Source: Phycomyces nitens (taxonomy: Eukaryota; Mucoromycota; Mucoromycetes; Mucorales; Phycomycetaceae). Taken from it: a stretch of 64,000 nt of DNA. This document shows positions 53,310 to 64,000 of the stretch, in pieces; the stretch's first letter is position 1, and each line of letters begins with the position of its first letter. Where the stretch lies: assembly GCA_022702545.1 (NCBI GenBank), contig JAHRBC010000007.1, forward strand, positions 1,860,001 through 1,924,000. Reading direction: 5' to 3'. The notes under the pieces were generated by a model that was not told the origin of the DNA, searched no databases, and saw nothing but the letters and a program-made list of their open reading frames with translations. The translations under genes and the position numbers were made by a program.

Positions 53310-55589
53310 ATGGTCCCACATGAAGCACACCATGATCTTCTTCTAAACGATGATAGAATGAGCTTGTCTGATTTCGGAGAAGGCATGGGTAACTATGGCT
53401 TCCAACACAAGCGCCGTCATGACAATACAGACAGTACGACCTTCTTTTGTGACCTCGATATAAAGCCAGAGGTCGATACAGGCACAGTAACAGACGAATG
53501 GTTCTCGTTCAAGAAACTCTGGAAGTACGCAGGGCCAGGTAAATGGTTTTGACATTAATTTTAATCCAAGATATTAATTGGTTCTATTCTCTCTCACAAG
53601 GGCTGCTCATGTAAGGACAAGAATTGGGCTCTGGAGGCTATGAACAGATTATAAACTGAGATGTAATAGGTCTATTGCCTACCTTGACCCAGGCAATTTA
53701 GAATCTGATTTGCAATCAGGAGCAGTGGCAGGCTACAGTCTACTCTGGCTACTCTTTTGGGCGCATGTGATTGGTAAAGAAAGCGATGAAACACTGTGTA
53801 TTTGAACAGACAACTAAACTACTTTGTAATATTCATAAAGGCCTCATATTCCAGCTCTTGTCTGCTCGGCTGGGTATCATAACCGGAAGCCATCTAGCCC
53901 AACTGATCCGCCAAAGCTATTCAACTCGCATGTCAATTGTCCTCTGGGCATTTGCACAGGTAGCCATCATTGGTGCTGATATTATGGAGATTGTTGGTAC
54001 TGCAGTGGCACTCAATATCCTGTTTGGACTGCCTTTGTGGGCTGGTGTTATCATGACAGCAATGGATACTCTTACGTTCATGATGATCCAACGCTATGGC
54101 ATGAGGAAGATCGAGGCCTTTTTCATGGTACTCATTACAGTCATGACGGTTTGTTTCTGGGTCGAGTTGATTCAGTCAAAACCAGACGTAAAGGAGATCA
54201 TGAAAGGCATGGTTATTCCAAAGATCCCACTCCACACAGAACTCCAAGCAGTTGGTATGCTGGGTGCCATTGTTATGCCACACAACATGTTTTTGCACAG
54301 GTAAGGCTAAATTGGCCGAGGTTAATAGAGGCTTGTGTAATATGAATATTAATATCCTCTTGATTCTTCCGTTATCGTCTTGTTTGTGGTCCTATCCATC
54401 TCTATATACCATTTGCCTCTACACAAGCGCGTTAGTTAAATCAAGAGATCTTGGACCAGATCCATCAGTCCGCAAACTCAAGGAAGCCAACTTTTATTTT
54501 GGAATCGAGTCTGCACTCGCACTTCTCTTGTCATTCTTTGTTAACCTTGCAATTGTGGTTGTGTTTGCCAAAGGTAAGTACATAATATATATATATTAGT
54601 CCTAGGCCCAAGGTGGGGGGTGGGGGCAAGAATATGAAGCTAATAAAACGGTCTGGTCGTTGTGTTTCTAGTGTTTTACAATCCAGGACAAGCAGGAAAC
54701 ATTGTGATTCCTGGACTAGGCCAGGCAGAGGCTGTATTGAGCAAGACACTAGGTCCTGCCGCCAAGTATCTATGGGCAGGAGGTCTTTTGGCTGGTAAGA
54801 TACCATTGAATAGTTTAACATTACATGGTCTAACTTGACTTTAGCTGGCCAGAGCTCTACCATGACAGGCACTCTTGCTGGTCAATATGTCTGTGAAGGA
54901 TTCTTTGGGATGATATTTAAGAAAGAGTGGCATCGTATGGCAGCCACAAGAGGTATCTCTCTTGTCCCGGGAATCCTGGTCGCTGTGTTTGCAGTCGATC
55001 ACTTTGATACCATGGGAGAAATGTTGAATGTCTTGCAGAGGTATTTTTGTTTTGGCTTACAAGAGGCTGGTGATGTTGACATGCGTTATAGTATTTGTTT
55101 GCCTACTGTCCTGATACCCATCATGAAGCTATCCTGGTCGCCTGATGTCGTTCCAGCTGAATTCAGACTATCTACGCCTGTGCATATAATATGCATAACT
55201 CTTGTGTGTGTTGTTATTGGATTCGACGTGTTTCTATTCGTGAGACATATTAATAGTCTGACCTCCTTCATTCTTATCGGATTATTTTCGACGGCATGGA
55301 TTGTAAGTTGGAATTGATTGGGTACAGGCCATTGCACACATTGCACAGCATGCTCTGTAATAACGCTCTTTATATTAATTATCATGATTATTATTGTCCT
55401 TAGCTTTTCCTCATCTGGCTGACCTGGTTACCTGTCGACTACACTCCAGAAAAGAAGGTGGTGGCTGGAGAATGGTCTCGACTTCCGGGAGAAGAGAACG
55501 AGCAAGAGGTAGAAGAGAATCAAATTGGAGATATCCACAGACAAACCCATATACCTCTTGAAGATGTGCGTCCAGTCGTCCGTATTTGA
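53310..55589 (+). CDS. NRAMP-family divalent metal transporter, 554 aa
   Basis: Nine exons: 53310-53538, 53601-53610, 53670-53773, 53841-54300, 54428-54573, 54672-54794, 54845-55040, 55092-55302, 55404-55589; 1665 nt. NRAMP proteins (yeast Smf1/2/3, DMT1) move Mn2+, Fe2+ and similar ions with protons. The metal-site motifs are present: DPGN at residues 86-89 (TM1) and MPHN at 260-263 (TM6). The transport signature [19 protein letters not shown] is in exon 7. Hydrophobic segments account for about 11-12 TMs. Exon 2 is only 10 nt (GGCTGCTCAT) and is needed to join GPG to [12 protein letters not shown]. The cytosolic N-terminus is hydrophilic (76 residues). Cannot say from sequence whether it sits at the plasma membrane, endosome or vacuole. 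Confidence 0.93.
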
Positions 55590-55965
55590 TACTTTGAATC
55601 ATAAAGCCGGTCCTTTATCTTCTTTTATTTACGTTTTGTACCATACTTGTTTTGCATTCCTACAATCTCTATCGAGAGAGAAAAAATGAAGATCTTCTTT
55701 ATCTGCTTATATATATATATTTATCCTTTTATTTTATTTTTTATTAATCATTGTATCATAATAAAATTCTCTTTCACTGTCGAGATTCAGTTGATGTCAC
55801 TCGTTTTGGCTGCTTCAATTTGCTGTCCTTTTTTGTATATTTTATATTGGCAAAGAATCATTGGTGGATGAGCGAACGATATTATTATTTTTTGCAAGAA
55901 TACGCATTTATCAAGGAAAATAGAGTTACACCGTTGACAAGACTCTCTTTACTTTAAACTTGACA
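55590..55965. other. Intergenic region before the Tma17-like gene
   Basis: T-rich, non-coding. The T-rich run near 55700-55745 and TATATTTTATATTGG near 55836 could be promoter elements. No other feature. Confidence 0.4.
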
Positions 55966-56310
55966 ATGCAACTCGAACAGCTTGAAAAGGCGTTACGCCA
56001 ACTCCCTCATGATACTCTAATGACAGAGATCCCTGAGGTTCAAAACTCAATTGCCCACTTGCAAAAATCAAATGATGAGATGCGTGAATACGATCCTGAC
56101 CAATCCGATCCAGATCTCGTACAGGCCATTGACGAAAACATTGAACTGATTAAGCGTTATGAAGAACGGATCGACCTCACCTTACGTGTCATTCGTGAAA
56201 TAATTGGAGAAGCAGCAGCACGCGAGATGGGTAGCAATGTTGCAGCCTTTAGAGCACGTTATCAAGCACCTCAACAGGTCCCTGAAGAAGAGACAGGAGT
56301 TTTCTTATAG
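55966..56310 (+). CDS. Small helical protein, probably Tma17/Adc17-like proteasome-assembly chaperone, 114 aa
   Basis: Single exon, ATG at 55966 to TAG at 56310. Predominantly helical and acidic: IPEVQNSIAHLQKSNDEMREY...DPDLVQAIDENIELIKRYEERIDLTLRVI. This helix-loop-helix pattern with N-S-x-x-H-L-x-x-S and D-E-N resembles Tma17, a yeast chaperone for the proteasomal Rpt6 ATPase. The resemblance is recalled, not computed; prefoldin-like or other small coiled-coil proteins are alternatives. The Gln/Pro/Glu tail is likely disordered. Confidence 0.55.
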   Translation: MQLEQLEKALRQLPHDTLMTEIPEVQNSIAHLQKSNDEMREYDPDQSDPDLVQAIDENIELIKRYEERIDLTLRVIREIIGEAAAREMGSNVAAFRARYQAPQQVPEEETGVFL

Positions 56311-56789
56311 TTTATATAAAGGTTTTCAAATATCAGACAACTAGGGCGAATTGGAGTGTTTTATTATTGATTGCCAGGCGATTTGAGCTCTATGATGCCA
56401 CAGAGAAATAGTTGTCTATACAAGTGCTGGTGTTCACATCTGGATCGGCAAGAGACACAAGGAGTTGGAAGCCATAAATCGCAAGGGGGGAGAATGATGT
56501 GCGTTTTTGTGGCAGTGTTTCTTGCCCATTATTTTCCATCATAATGTGGTGCTCCTATTACCTGTCAATAAATATGGCCCAAGCTCCATTCCCACTCCAA
56601 ATTGTCACAAACGTCTATCTCTACTGTCTCTACAGAAACCAAACAAAAGGGAGGGGGGAGAGTCTATAGTTTGAAAACTCACCCTTGTAAGCATTGTCTC
56701 TTGTGTAATATAAGGCACAAATTGGTAGACAAGCTCTAGATCATCTGTCAAACAAATACAAGGAAAACGTTTGGTTGGGAGACCTTTTG
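56311..56789. other. Intergenic region, nothing recognised
   Basis: 479 bp. Serves as 3' flank for both convergent genes (Tma17-like and the minus-strand small gene). No RNA gene, repeat or ORF supported. Confidence 0.5.
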
Positions 56790-57110
56790 TTAAACAGATC
56801 TTTGTGATCCTTGAATACCTTGGGAGACGGTTTTTGCAGACTCCATTGCCTTTTTTTGTTTGGAAGTTGCTTTATCGTGATCAATAAGTAGGTATCGATG
56901 GATAATGGGCTTTAATATCTTCAATACTGTTTGGTGTCGATCTTGTTCATCGTACCAAGCCAGTTTGTCACGAGGAATGTACAAGAGTAATCGCAAGGCC
57001 TTTATTGAATTTGAATATGTACACTGTTGTAGAGGTAATTGCCCATAAAACAGTGTGGAGATTACCTTGTGATTAGTGATTTGGAGATGAATGAGATTTC
57101 GGGTGCGCAT
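56790..57110 (-). CDS. Unrecognised small protein, 106 aa
   Basis: Open frame from ATG 57110 to a stop at 56790, with no introns needed. Mixed alpha-helical with Leu/Ile-rich segments (SIKALRLLLYIPRDKLAWY, VLKILKPIIHRYLLID) and a basic C-terminus (KATSKQKKAMESAK). Divergent from the phosphodiesterase gene with 132 bp between start codons. I do not recognise a family. It could be an exon of a larger gene, but the flanks show no clear splice continuation. Kept because of its length, its amphipathic pattern and its position between two real genes. Confidence 0.45.
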   Translation of the reverse strand: MRTRNLIHLQITNHKVISTLFYGQLPLQQCTYSNSIKALRLLLYIPRDKLAWYDEQDRHQTVLKILKPIIHRYLLIDHDKATSKQKKAMESAKTVSQGIQGSQRSV

Positions 57111-57242
57111 CGCAAAAATGGAAGCAAAGCAGAAGAATAAGGGGAAAGATTGTCAGTGCGGTTATTTAATCATACTTGCCATACAAAAATAAAATTAAAA
57201 AAAAAGGTCAATTGTACATTACGGCTTGCACTTTCTTCTCTA

Positions 57243-59193
57243 ATGCCGATTCCTCGAGACAAAGCCTCGCTCTCATTACGAACTAAACGAGGGACGCCAG
57301 ACTCTTCTGCTTCTCAGACTCGTATATCATCACCAGTAGATGAATCTGTGGCTCAGGATCCTTCTCTTGAACGATTGCTTGATGAGGAAGCCACAGTAGG
57401 AACTCGTTGGCACGATCCTCCTTCTTATCGAAAAACAGCATGGTATCTTAAGATCTGGGTATATTTTGTTTTTAAATAATCTAAATACCCAACAGGACCA
57501 ACTTATTTCTGTGTATTTGTGTATACATTTAGCCCACAAGTCATTGGCATAAAATACTATCCTTTGTTGCACTTGGAGGATTTATCTGGGGTGTCTGCTT
57601 TATTTTTACCCATTTGGGCTATCGTTCAAGTATAAACGTTGGCTCAGAAAAATTATATCACAACGGCACTACGTATTTCAAACCAACTGTTGTCCTGGTA
57701 TCATTGGATGGTTTCCGAAGTGATTATCTCGAAAGAGGTGTTACTCCAACCCTGACTCGTTTTGGTAAAGGGGTTATATATATATGTATATTATTCGTAT
57801 ATAATCAAAAACTGAAAGCATAATATCATCAATATTCGACAGCATCCAATGGTATCAAGGCAGAACACATGTATCCATCATTTCCAGTAAGTTTGAGGCC
57901 TGAAACCAACTATATACATCTCATATTTATGATCTTGATTATTTTGCACAGTCCATTACCTTTCCAAACCATTGGACACTTGTAACTGGTCTTTATCCAG
58001 AGGCACACGGAATTGTGGCAAATGAATTCTATGATCCTTTGCTTCAGGCTGGGTTTATTCATAAAGAGCCCGAGATTAGTCTTCAGCCACGTTGGTGGGG
58101 AGGAGAGCCGGTAATACAGCATATTAGACGTATTATCGTTTCTTACCATTTTTGAATGTTGATTATTAGATCTGGGCAACATCTACTCTACAAGGCAAAC
58201 GTTCAGGGGTTATAATGTGGCCAGGTGCTGCTGTACCTATCCATTCAGCAAATGCAGATTACTTTATAGACTATGACCGAAGCATGACTGCAGTTGACAA
58301 GATGGACATGGCTCTCAAATGGCTAGATCTTCCCATCGATAGACGTCCAGAGGTTGTGTCTGTTTATATACCACAGATCGATCAAAAAGGACATGGTGGA
58401 GGACCTAATGGACCTCAGGTAAATTACTGTTAATCATGACACACATATACAAACCCGTGAAATTACTTTAGATGAATATGGTCCTATCGAACATGGACAG
58501 TGCTGTAGATCATCTATTAAAGGGATTAGACGAACGTAATCTAGGTCCGCATGTACATGTAGTGATTGTGAGTATTGTATTATTATCGCTAAGCACAACG
58601 AAATCCATCTTACTTACATTGATTACACAAAGGTTAGTGACCATGGTATGGCTGCAACACATTCTTCACAGTTGATATACTACGATGACATTATACCCCA
58701 CAACTTGCTTCCTTACCTGGAGCGTGAGGCCTGGCCACTCCTAAGTCTAAGACCTGTTGAAGGTGCACCTCTCGATATCATTGAGATAGTCTATGAAGCT
58801 CTTTATCTCTACACCCAAAGTGTAGATGAACCACATTTTCAAGTATACCTGCGACAAGATGTTCCTGAAAGATTTCATTACAACTCTACAGAAAGAATTG
58901 CACCTATTGTTACTATACCTGATCCAGGATACTCGTTTGTCACCCACAAGGACTTTGATCCATCTCTTGGTAAAGAGTATAGACCGCGTGGAATGCATGG
59001 TTATGATAATATGGCAGTTGAGATGCGAGCTATTTTTATGGCCAGAGGACCGACTGTAGAGAGTGAATATGAACCAGGCATGGTTTTGGCGCCATTTCAG
59101 AATATAGAGGTGTATGAGTTCATTACACACATTATGGACCTAAAACCAGCACCAAACAATGGTACTCTTCATGGAATATTAAAAGCTGCTTAA
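57243..59193 (+). CDS. ENPP-type nucleotide pyrophosphatase/phosphodiesterase, type II membrane protein, 518 aa
   Basis: Seven exons: 57243-57458, 57533-57764, 57843-57886, 57952-58110, 58170-58418, 58472-58567, 58633-59193; 1557 nt. The family cleaves phosphodiester or pyrophosphate bonds of extracellular or luminal nucleotides using two Zn ions (alkaline phosphatase fold; yeast Npp1/2). Residues 1-79 are cytosolic and Ser/Thr/Arg-rich. One TM is at about 80-101 (ILSFVALGGFIWGVCFIF). Catalytic residues by family pattern: D131 (VSLDGFR), nucleophile T167 and N170 (SITFPNHW), D288 and H292 (IDQKGH), D335-H336 (VSDHGM), H454 (GMHGYDN). LVTGLYPEAHGI is also conserved. The start ATG is the first that precedes the TM in frame; an upstream start is not excluded. 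Confidence 0.92.
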
Positions 59194-59655
59194 TGTTAAA
59201 AAAAAAGCATTTTATTCTTTTCCCAAGAATAATTATTGAAAAATACATGTATATTCGTTTTTGTTTTTGTTTTTTGAAAAAAAAAAGTGTAAAATCTTAT
59301 AGTCAAGAATGTATTCTTTTAATTATTATTATCTATAATACATTTTGGATTTGCACTTTTACTTACACAATCCTATCATTTATCTGGTTCTTAGCGATAC
59401 TTAAAATCAGCTCAAATTTAACATAAGTTTTAGATAGGTATTTTGGGTGCATCTACTTTGTACCAGTAAAGTTCAATGAAACACAACGTTTTAATAATAA
59501 TAATAATAATAAAACACACACACCTACAGCAAAGAGTGTTTTATCGTGAATTTCACTTTTTTGATTATTAATAGGATGAAATTACTTATATTAAACTCAT
59601 GTTTGGATTATTTTATTCAATGATTCAAAAGAAGCTTTGGTTTTTTTGTTCAATT
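59194..59655. other. 3' flank of the phosphodiesterase gene
   Basis: A/T-rich with poly(A)/poly(T) runs and an (AAT)n tract at about 59493-59512. No gene seen. Confidence 0.5.
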
Positions 59656-59825
59656 TGTGATATACACAACATAGCCGAGTGAAATACAGACTCGACAAAC
59701 GATATCTAATTACTCTTTGCTAATGGCCTTGGCATATTTAAATCTCATGAACAATTACATATGAGGCACACATACATTTCATATTAGAGCAGTGATAACC
59801 GATCATTGGCACATCTGTGCTACAG
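59656..59825 (+). mobile_element. Degenerate LTR fragment of chromovirus A family
   Basis: Aligns with the first about 165 bp of the chromovirus A LTR: GAGTGAAATACAGACTC.ACAA, TGCTAATG.CC.TGGCA, GAGGCACACATACA and CAGTGATAACC. are shared. It diverges after about 59825. Many substitutions are C to T or G to A relative to the intact LTR. Confidence 0.75.
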
Positions 59826-60382
59826 CTCACATTTTTTTACTTGATCCAAAAACAAAAAGAAATTACAAAAAGGAATTTCAAATTTTACAAGCACTCACTC
59901 TTTTTCTTTAATCCAAGGTTTTCATGATCTGTGTCGGAATATTTTAAATTTCATATTATTCGGAGTCTATATATTTTTCCGTTTTTAAAGCCCTAGCAGT
60001 GTGGGAATTTATTAGGATAGCAGTTTTTAAACAACAGAAAAAATGCGATGGTGTTTGAATTTATTTCGACTCCTAATGTCGTATATTAAATACAATAAGG
60101 TTTCTTCACCACTGGGTTTATATATAAAACTCTAAATTTTTCTCACTAAACAGCCAAATGTCGGTAATATAAAAATATTGAGATGCAGAGCAGGCTCAAA
60201 CAAGCGGGAAATGAAAAAAGAAACAGTTGGATACACTGTAGAAAAGATTCTAAAAAAAATGAACCTTTAGAATTTGTATTATTATTTTTTGCATTAAGGA
60301 TAGGCAAATATAACTTTTACTTGATAAAAAAAAATGAGGTATATAGTTTGTTGTTAGTATCGTCAAAGGAAATAAAAATACC
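59826..60382. other. AT-rich stretch without recognised features
   Basis: No supported ORF or repeat. A 67-codon open stretch at 60183-60386 is low complexity and not annotated. Confidence 0.4.
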
Positions 60383-60622
60383 GTGAAAGTGTTATTCATT
60401 GAAGAAAGAATATTATCATTGTTTATATGCTATTACTCAAATCTCCATGTAATTAAACTCCCTGTTATGTAATGACCGGTTATCAGTATATCGGTGTAAA
60501 GTGTACGTATGCCTAGTGTGTAACTATTCTTGAGATGCTAACTTGCCATGGTCATTAGCAACGAGTAAACAAGGTTTGGCTGCAGATTTTGTGTTCACTC
60601 TGCTGTGGTGTGTATACCACAG
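60383..60622 (-). mobile_element. Degenerate solo LTR of chromovirus A family, inverted
   Basis: Reverse complement of the chromovirus A LTR over nearly its whole length, ending GTGGTGTGTATACCACA. It directly abuts Tc1-derived sequence at 60623, so it probably inserted into that Tc1 copy or recombined with it. Confidence 0.8.
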
Positions 60623-61283
60623 TTGTGCATAAGAACTCTCCTGTGCCCATCACTTTTATGAATCTTGAAATAGGACTCATCAGACCAGATAGTGACATTC
60701 CAATCTGTAAATTTCTAGTCCAGAAGTTCCTTTTCCCATTGCAATCGCTTCCATCGATTACCTTATAAAATCTTGGCTTTGAAATCATTCTACAAGGGCA
60801 AATATCAGTTCCACGTAAAAACCTTTGTAGAGTCTTGTCTGGTGCATGTGTATCCAAGTGTTTACAGATCTTGGTTAATGGCTCTGTTTGATCCAGGCTA
60901 ATCTCACGAATGATCTATCTTTCTTTTTTTCTCTTTTATTTAACTTTGGTGGTCTACCGGATCGTGTAGAAGTTCTATGTGAGCCTGATTCCTAGTAACT
61001 TTTAAAGACACGCTTTACGACGTCTTTGCTCACACCGGCTTTCTTGGCATTGTCAACTTGGCTAGCTCCATTATTAATGCTTTCAAGTATAATGGTGGCG
61101 CGAGTTGTGTCATCAGTTTAGTTATAGCCAAAAGACTGGACGTTTTGAGACTTTTTGCGCATTTACTTTATTCCATGTTTTTTTTTGGAAATGATGTGTT
61201 GGAATGGAAAGAGAGAATCTTTATTTGTGTTGCAATACCTGCTATTCAACGATGAAGCTCTATTTTCTTCCCCTCGCTGTAGT
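60623..61283 (-). mobile_element. Degenerate 5' half of a Tc1 element related to 31107-32454
   Basis: Minus-strand reading gives KTLQRFLRGTDICPCRMISKP and an LSGLMSP...ISRFIKVMGTG segment, matching the HTH 2 and first catalytic block (WSDESRFKLHGSDG) of the intact transposase. The right end (about 61281, ...CCTCGCTG then TA) corresponds to the CAGTGAGCGG terminus. Truncated on the left at the LTR. Frames are broken in several places. Confidence 0.78.
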
Positions 61284-61319
61284 TTTAATTAAGGCAGAAA
61301 TCAGGACGGTAAAAAATTC

Positions 61320-61625
61320 ACTTTATAACATTCAAGTCTGAATTGTTTGACACTCTTTTATTATTTTCCACAATGGCATGTAGAACTATCCTGGCAAAAG
61401 GTAAAGGACCCGTTTTTTTAATACTCCAGATTGCTTTAGAAAGGAATCAATGTGTTTTCAAGTCTACTTTTATACTCTCGTTGTTTAAGATTTCCACTGA
61501 TGATTTTCATGAGTTTTGCACCATTGGACCAGACACACTCCCGAATCATGGCATATTCTACAACACCTTATTATTCTAGGACTTGCACAGTCCTTGCTAT
61601 AATTTTCGGACTCAAGTAATCAGAA
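61320..61625 (-). pseudogene. Second Tc1-like transposase relic
   Basis: Minus-strand text reads LMKIISGNLKQREYKSRLENTL, then a QDSSTCHCG block near 61375 and SDLNVIK near 61340, corresponding to the GN...Y...L, QDNA.CH and SPDLNPIE blocks of Tc1 proteins. Several stops. Belongs to a subfamily different from 60623-61283. Confidence 0.6.
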
Positions 61626-61699
61626 TTGTACACTTTGCACAATGGAAACAGCATAAATATTGAATAACTACTACAAACACGCTGTGGTAATTTGGGGTT

Positions 61700-61955
61700 G
61701 GGAACTTATAAATACCGTGAGAGCGTTGTTTATTGAATAAAGAATATTATGGTGGTTTGTATAGCTCTTATCTTAGTTCCATTGTTCTATTAATCTCTAT
61801 TGTGTAATTGTCGGTTATCACCGCTGTAGTGTGAAGTGTGCATGTGCCTGGTGTGTAGCTGCTTCTGGGATGTCAAGTTGCTATAGTCATTAGCAAAGAG
61901 TGACCAGATATCGGTTGTGAAGTTTGCGCTCACTCAGATATGATGTGTATACAAT
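61700..61955 (-). mobile_element. Degenerate solo LTR of chromovirus A family, inverted
   Basis: Reverse complement alignment across the LTR: TTTATTGAATAAAGAATATTA, ATTGT.GGTTATCAC...TGTAG.GTGAAGTGTGCATGTGCCTGGTGTG and GTCATTAGCAA are recognisable. Ends near GATGTGTATACAATA. Confidence 0.78.
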
Positions 61956-63429
61956 ACTTGGCTGGCTGAATGCAAGCCATAAATTCAGAAGATAAGACTG
62001 AGATGGGCTGTGTTGATTTGTATAGAGAAGTGATCCGGATGGTTAACAGAAAAAAGATAATAAATATCAATCTCCTCTAACAACTCCTTAGCCCAAATAT
62101 TGGTAATTTACAGCTCGTTATCTTGAGAAAGATAAAAATAAAATGCAAGTGATGTGTAAATATGTCGTTTATTGCTTTCATCTTTCGATGCTTATATAGA
62201 GATTTTGATAATAAATAAAATAGTATAATTTGTAAAACATTACTAAGCTATTACTGATATTTTTGGATAACTTACGCTTCTTTGGATAATCGATAATGAA
62301 AAAGAGGGAAAAAAATAGAAATATTAAATGTTGTTAGGGTTCACCATTACAACCCTTATGATTCTCAATTAATTGCTGTGCCAGTCGTAACAATTATGCT
62401 CTTTCCCGAGGTCATGACTGCAACAACTGGTTTACATAATTGACAAAAGGATTTAGAATGATATTTCTACGTTTGGGTCAGCCAGAAATGTGAATACTCC
62501 CACAACGTGTCAACACCATGTCCCTGTCTTTTTCGATTTTATTTTCGGGGAATCTGGCATTGGGGAGGACCGTGAGGGTTCTGGTATTAAGGTCTTTGAC
62601 TTCGGCGTCTATCACTTCCCCACTGAAAATTTTATAAACTGCCAGTCGTTGAAATCATTGTCAATGTCTCCTCTGGATTATAAATTTGAGCTCTCTAAAG
62701 ATCTCTGTGGTAGTTTGGAATATAATTCGTAGCCAATTGGCTTTCATATGACTGTAAAGACATCCATTTGGAACCTTTTGACGTAACTGTGAAAGACATG
62801 GTGAAGAGAACCTGGCTTGGTCCAGATGTGTCCTTCATATTGGAGAGTATATCTTCTGGATATTTCTGATATTGTTTATCAGAGAAGATCGAAGAGCTTC
62901 TTCAATATCTCGTAAGATTTCTTCTGGTACATTTTCTTAGTGGTGCGATCTCTTGAACTGTTGTTAATGCCGAACGTCTATGTGCGCTCGAGAGATTGAA
63001 TGATTTGTTTATCTGTGATATAATTAAAATTCATATATACGGTGCGCAAGTTCAGAAAATATGAGGTAAGGGGGTGTATCAAACTTAACTATATATATAA
63101 TCTAAGCCATAAATCATGCCTGGGAAAACATAACCACATCTCGTACCAAAGTTGATTAAGCAACAATCGTGTTAGATACAAAACACATTAAGGCTCAATA
63201 TTTTTTATGAAGCTTTTATATAAGAATTAAAACTTTAAAAACTTCTTATAGTCCAAAATACAATCCCGTAGGTTGGCTAATGGCCCAAACTTGGTCGCCG
63301 CCAAATAAAAATATACTTCTCTATGCTATCATCCCTGTTTTCCGGACTTCTACTATAATAACATAGTACAAAAACTTACTGAAATAAAGAGCAAAGCATG
63401 GTGTTAATAAAAGAATTTATTAATTTTTT
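61956..63429. other. 1.5 kb with no supported gene
   Basis: An 80-codon open stretch at 62490-62732 has no family resemblance. The AT-rich remainder shows no repeats I can match inside the window. Possibly decayed transposon DNA. Confidence 0.4.
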
Positions 63430-63632
63430 TAGTATTTTTTTTTTTTTTTTTTTTTTTGGTTGGGCAAACCAGAGAGGAGAAATCCCACCCCCTTCCTTCG
63501 GGACAGAGGACAAGACACCAGAAAAGCTCTGGTAGTGCCGTACATCGGCTAAAACTCCCCTCTTTCAAATCCCAACTTCGGGAAGATATCCCTGCCATAC
63601 CTACTCTTAGGCTTCGGCTCACGTAGTATTTT
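63430..63632 (-). mobile_element. SINE-like retroposon with oligo(A) tail and 9-bp target duplication
   Basis: On the minus strand a GC-richer about 165-nt body (ACGTGAGCCGAAGCC...GGTTTGCCCAACC) ends in about 20 A residues (T-tract 63439-63457 on plus). TAGTATTTT occurs at both borders (63430-63438 and 63624-63632). The body can form short hairpins (CTTCCCGAAGTTGGGA; CCGATGTACGG). I could not match it to a tRNA, 5S or 7SL sequence, and canonical A and B boxes are not clear. Confidence 0.55.
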
Positions 63633-63779
63633 GTGTATAATCCTTTGTTCTTTTGAAGTGCATGTAGTCAATATGGCATGGAATTACAATGAACTCCACA
63701 CACTTCAACTGGTGTTTTATACCATCATTCTCTCTAAAGACACTTCAAAATTTTAAGGATCCTAGACCGAGATCTTGTA

Positions 63780-64000
63780 ACTCTCATCATCCATCCTAGG
63801 TAAGCTCAGGTACTCTCAATCGGACTGAGATCTGGGTTGCAGGCAGGCCACTTCGGCACCTCTAGATCTGCGTTCTTTTGATACTCTTTCACCATTTTGC
63901 TTCAATGGCATGGAGCATTGTCTTTTTAAAAGGTGAAAGAGTCATCTTTTTCATATTCTAAATTGTTTTTGAAGGGAACTAAAGTGTCTTGGGGTATAGT
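63780..64000 (-). pseudogene. Tc1-like transposase relic at the window edge
   Basis: Minus-strand text reads DNAPCH, a stop, SKMVKEYQKNADLEVPKW and PACNPDLSPIEST, matching the second D (QDNA.CH) and the E (SPDLNPIE) of Tc1 transposases. Continues past the window end. Not the same subfamily as the intact element at 31 kb. Confidence 0.65.

Noticed and set aside
62490..62732. 80-codon open stretch
   Set aside because: No recognisable family or splice context in a transposon-debris region.

Overview
This is AT-rich eukaryotic DNA from a filamentous fungus. Genes carry many short introns (about 50-100 nt, GT-AG, one likely GC-AG), proteins are compact, and transposons are abundant. Tf1/sushi-like chromoviruses, a DIRS element, CACTA (Tnp2) transposons and Tc1/IS630 elements, together with the overall composition, suggest an early-diverging lineage, most likely Mucoromycota (Mucorales-like). 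The species is inferred only; nothing was searched.

Layout. 1-12.9 kb: repeats, a decayed CACTA-type element with a broken transposase and an intact convergent accessory gene, a solo LTR with a 5-bp target duplication, and a truncated DIRS retroelement on the minus strand. 13.0-33.3 kb: a 'Russian doll' of nested transposons. An IS630-like element (TIRs at 12978 and 33265) was split by an 18-kb CACTA element (14916-32978, TTA target duplication). The CACTA accessory gene was split by chromovirus B (15710-21074, GACTG duplication), and its transposase gene by chromovirus A (24578-32547, GTGAA duplication). Chromovirus A was then hit by two solo LTRs of a third family in opposite orientation (ACTGT and ATAAG duplications) and by an apparently intact Tc1 element in its 3' LTR (TA duplication). 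Then comes a Tc1 relic (34.1-35.2 kb) full of Trp-to-stop changes.

35.5-59.2 kb is a gene-dense block: a putatively myristoylated LRR protein (-), a 1923-aa NFX1/ZNFX1-type helicase with zinc-finger array and RZ finger (+), MIC19 of the mitochondrial MICOS complex (+), POL5/MYBBP1A-like ribosome-biogenesis protein (+), an NRAMP metal transporter (+), a probable Tma17-like proteasome-assembly chaperone (+), a small unrecognised protein (-), and an ENPP-type membrane phosphodiesterase (+). Exon models were built by hand from splice signals. The summed coding lengths of these models are multiples of three, which supports them.

59.6-64 kb returns to transposon debris: degenerate LTRs of the chromovirus A family, Tc1 relics and a SINE-like retroposon with an oligo(A) tail and a target duplication.

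The most interesting points are: (1) two related chromoviruses whose putative primer-binding sites differ in sequence, each complementary to its own LTR with the same geometry, a signature of Tf1-like self-priming; (2) a chromodomain integrase ending in three AT-hook-like motifs; (3) RIP- or deamination-like G:C to A:T decay of one Tc1 copy; (4) the multi-level nesting with its readable insertion order; (5) a long inverted LTR pair that could fold into double-stranded RNA, a few kb from a helicase gene of a family linked to small-RNA pathways elsewhere.
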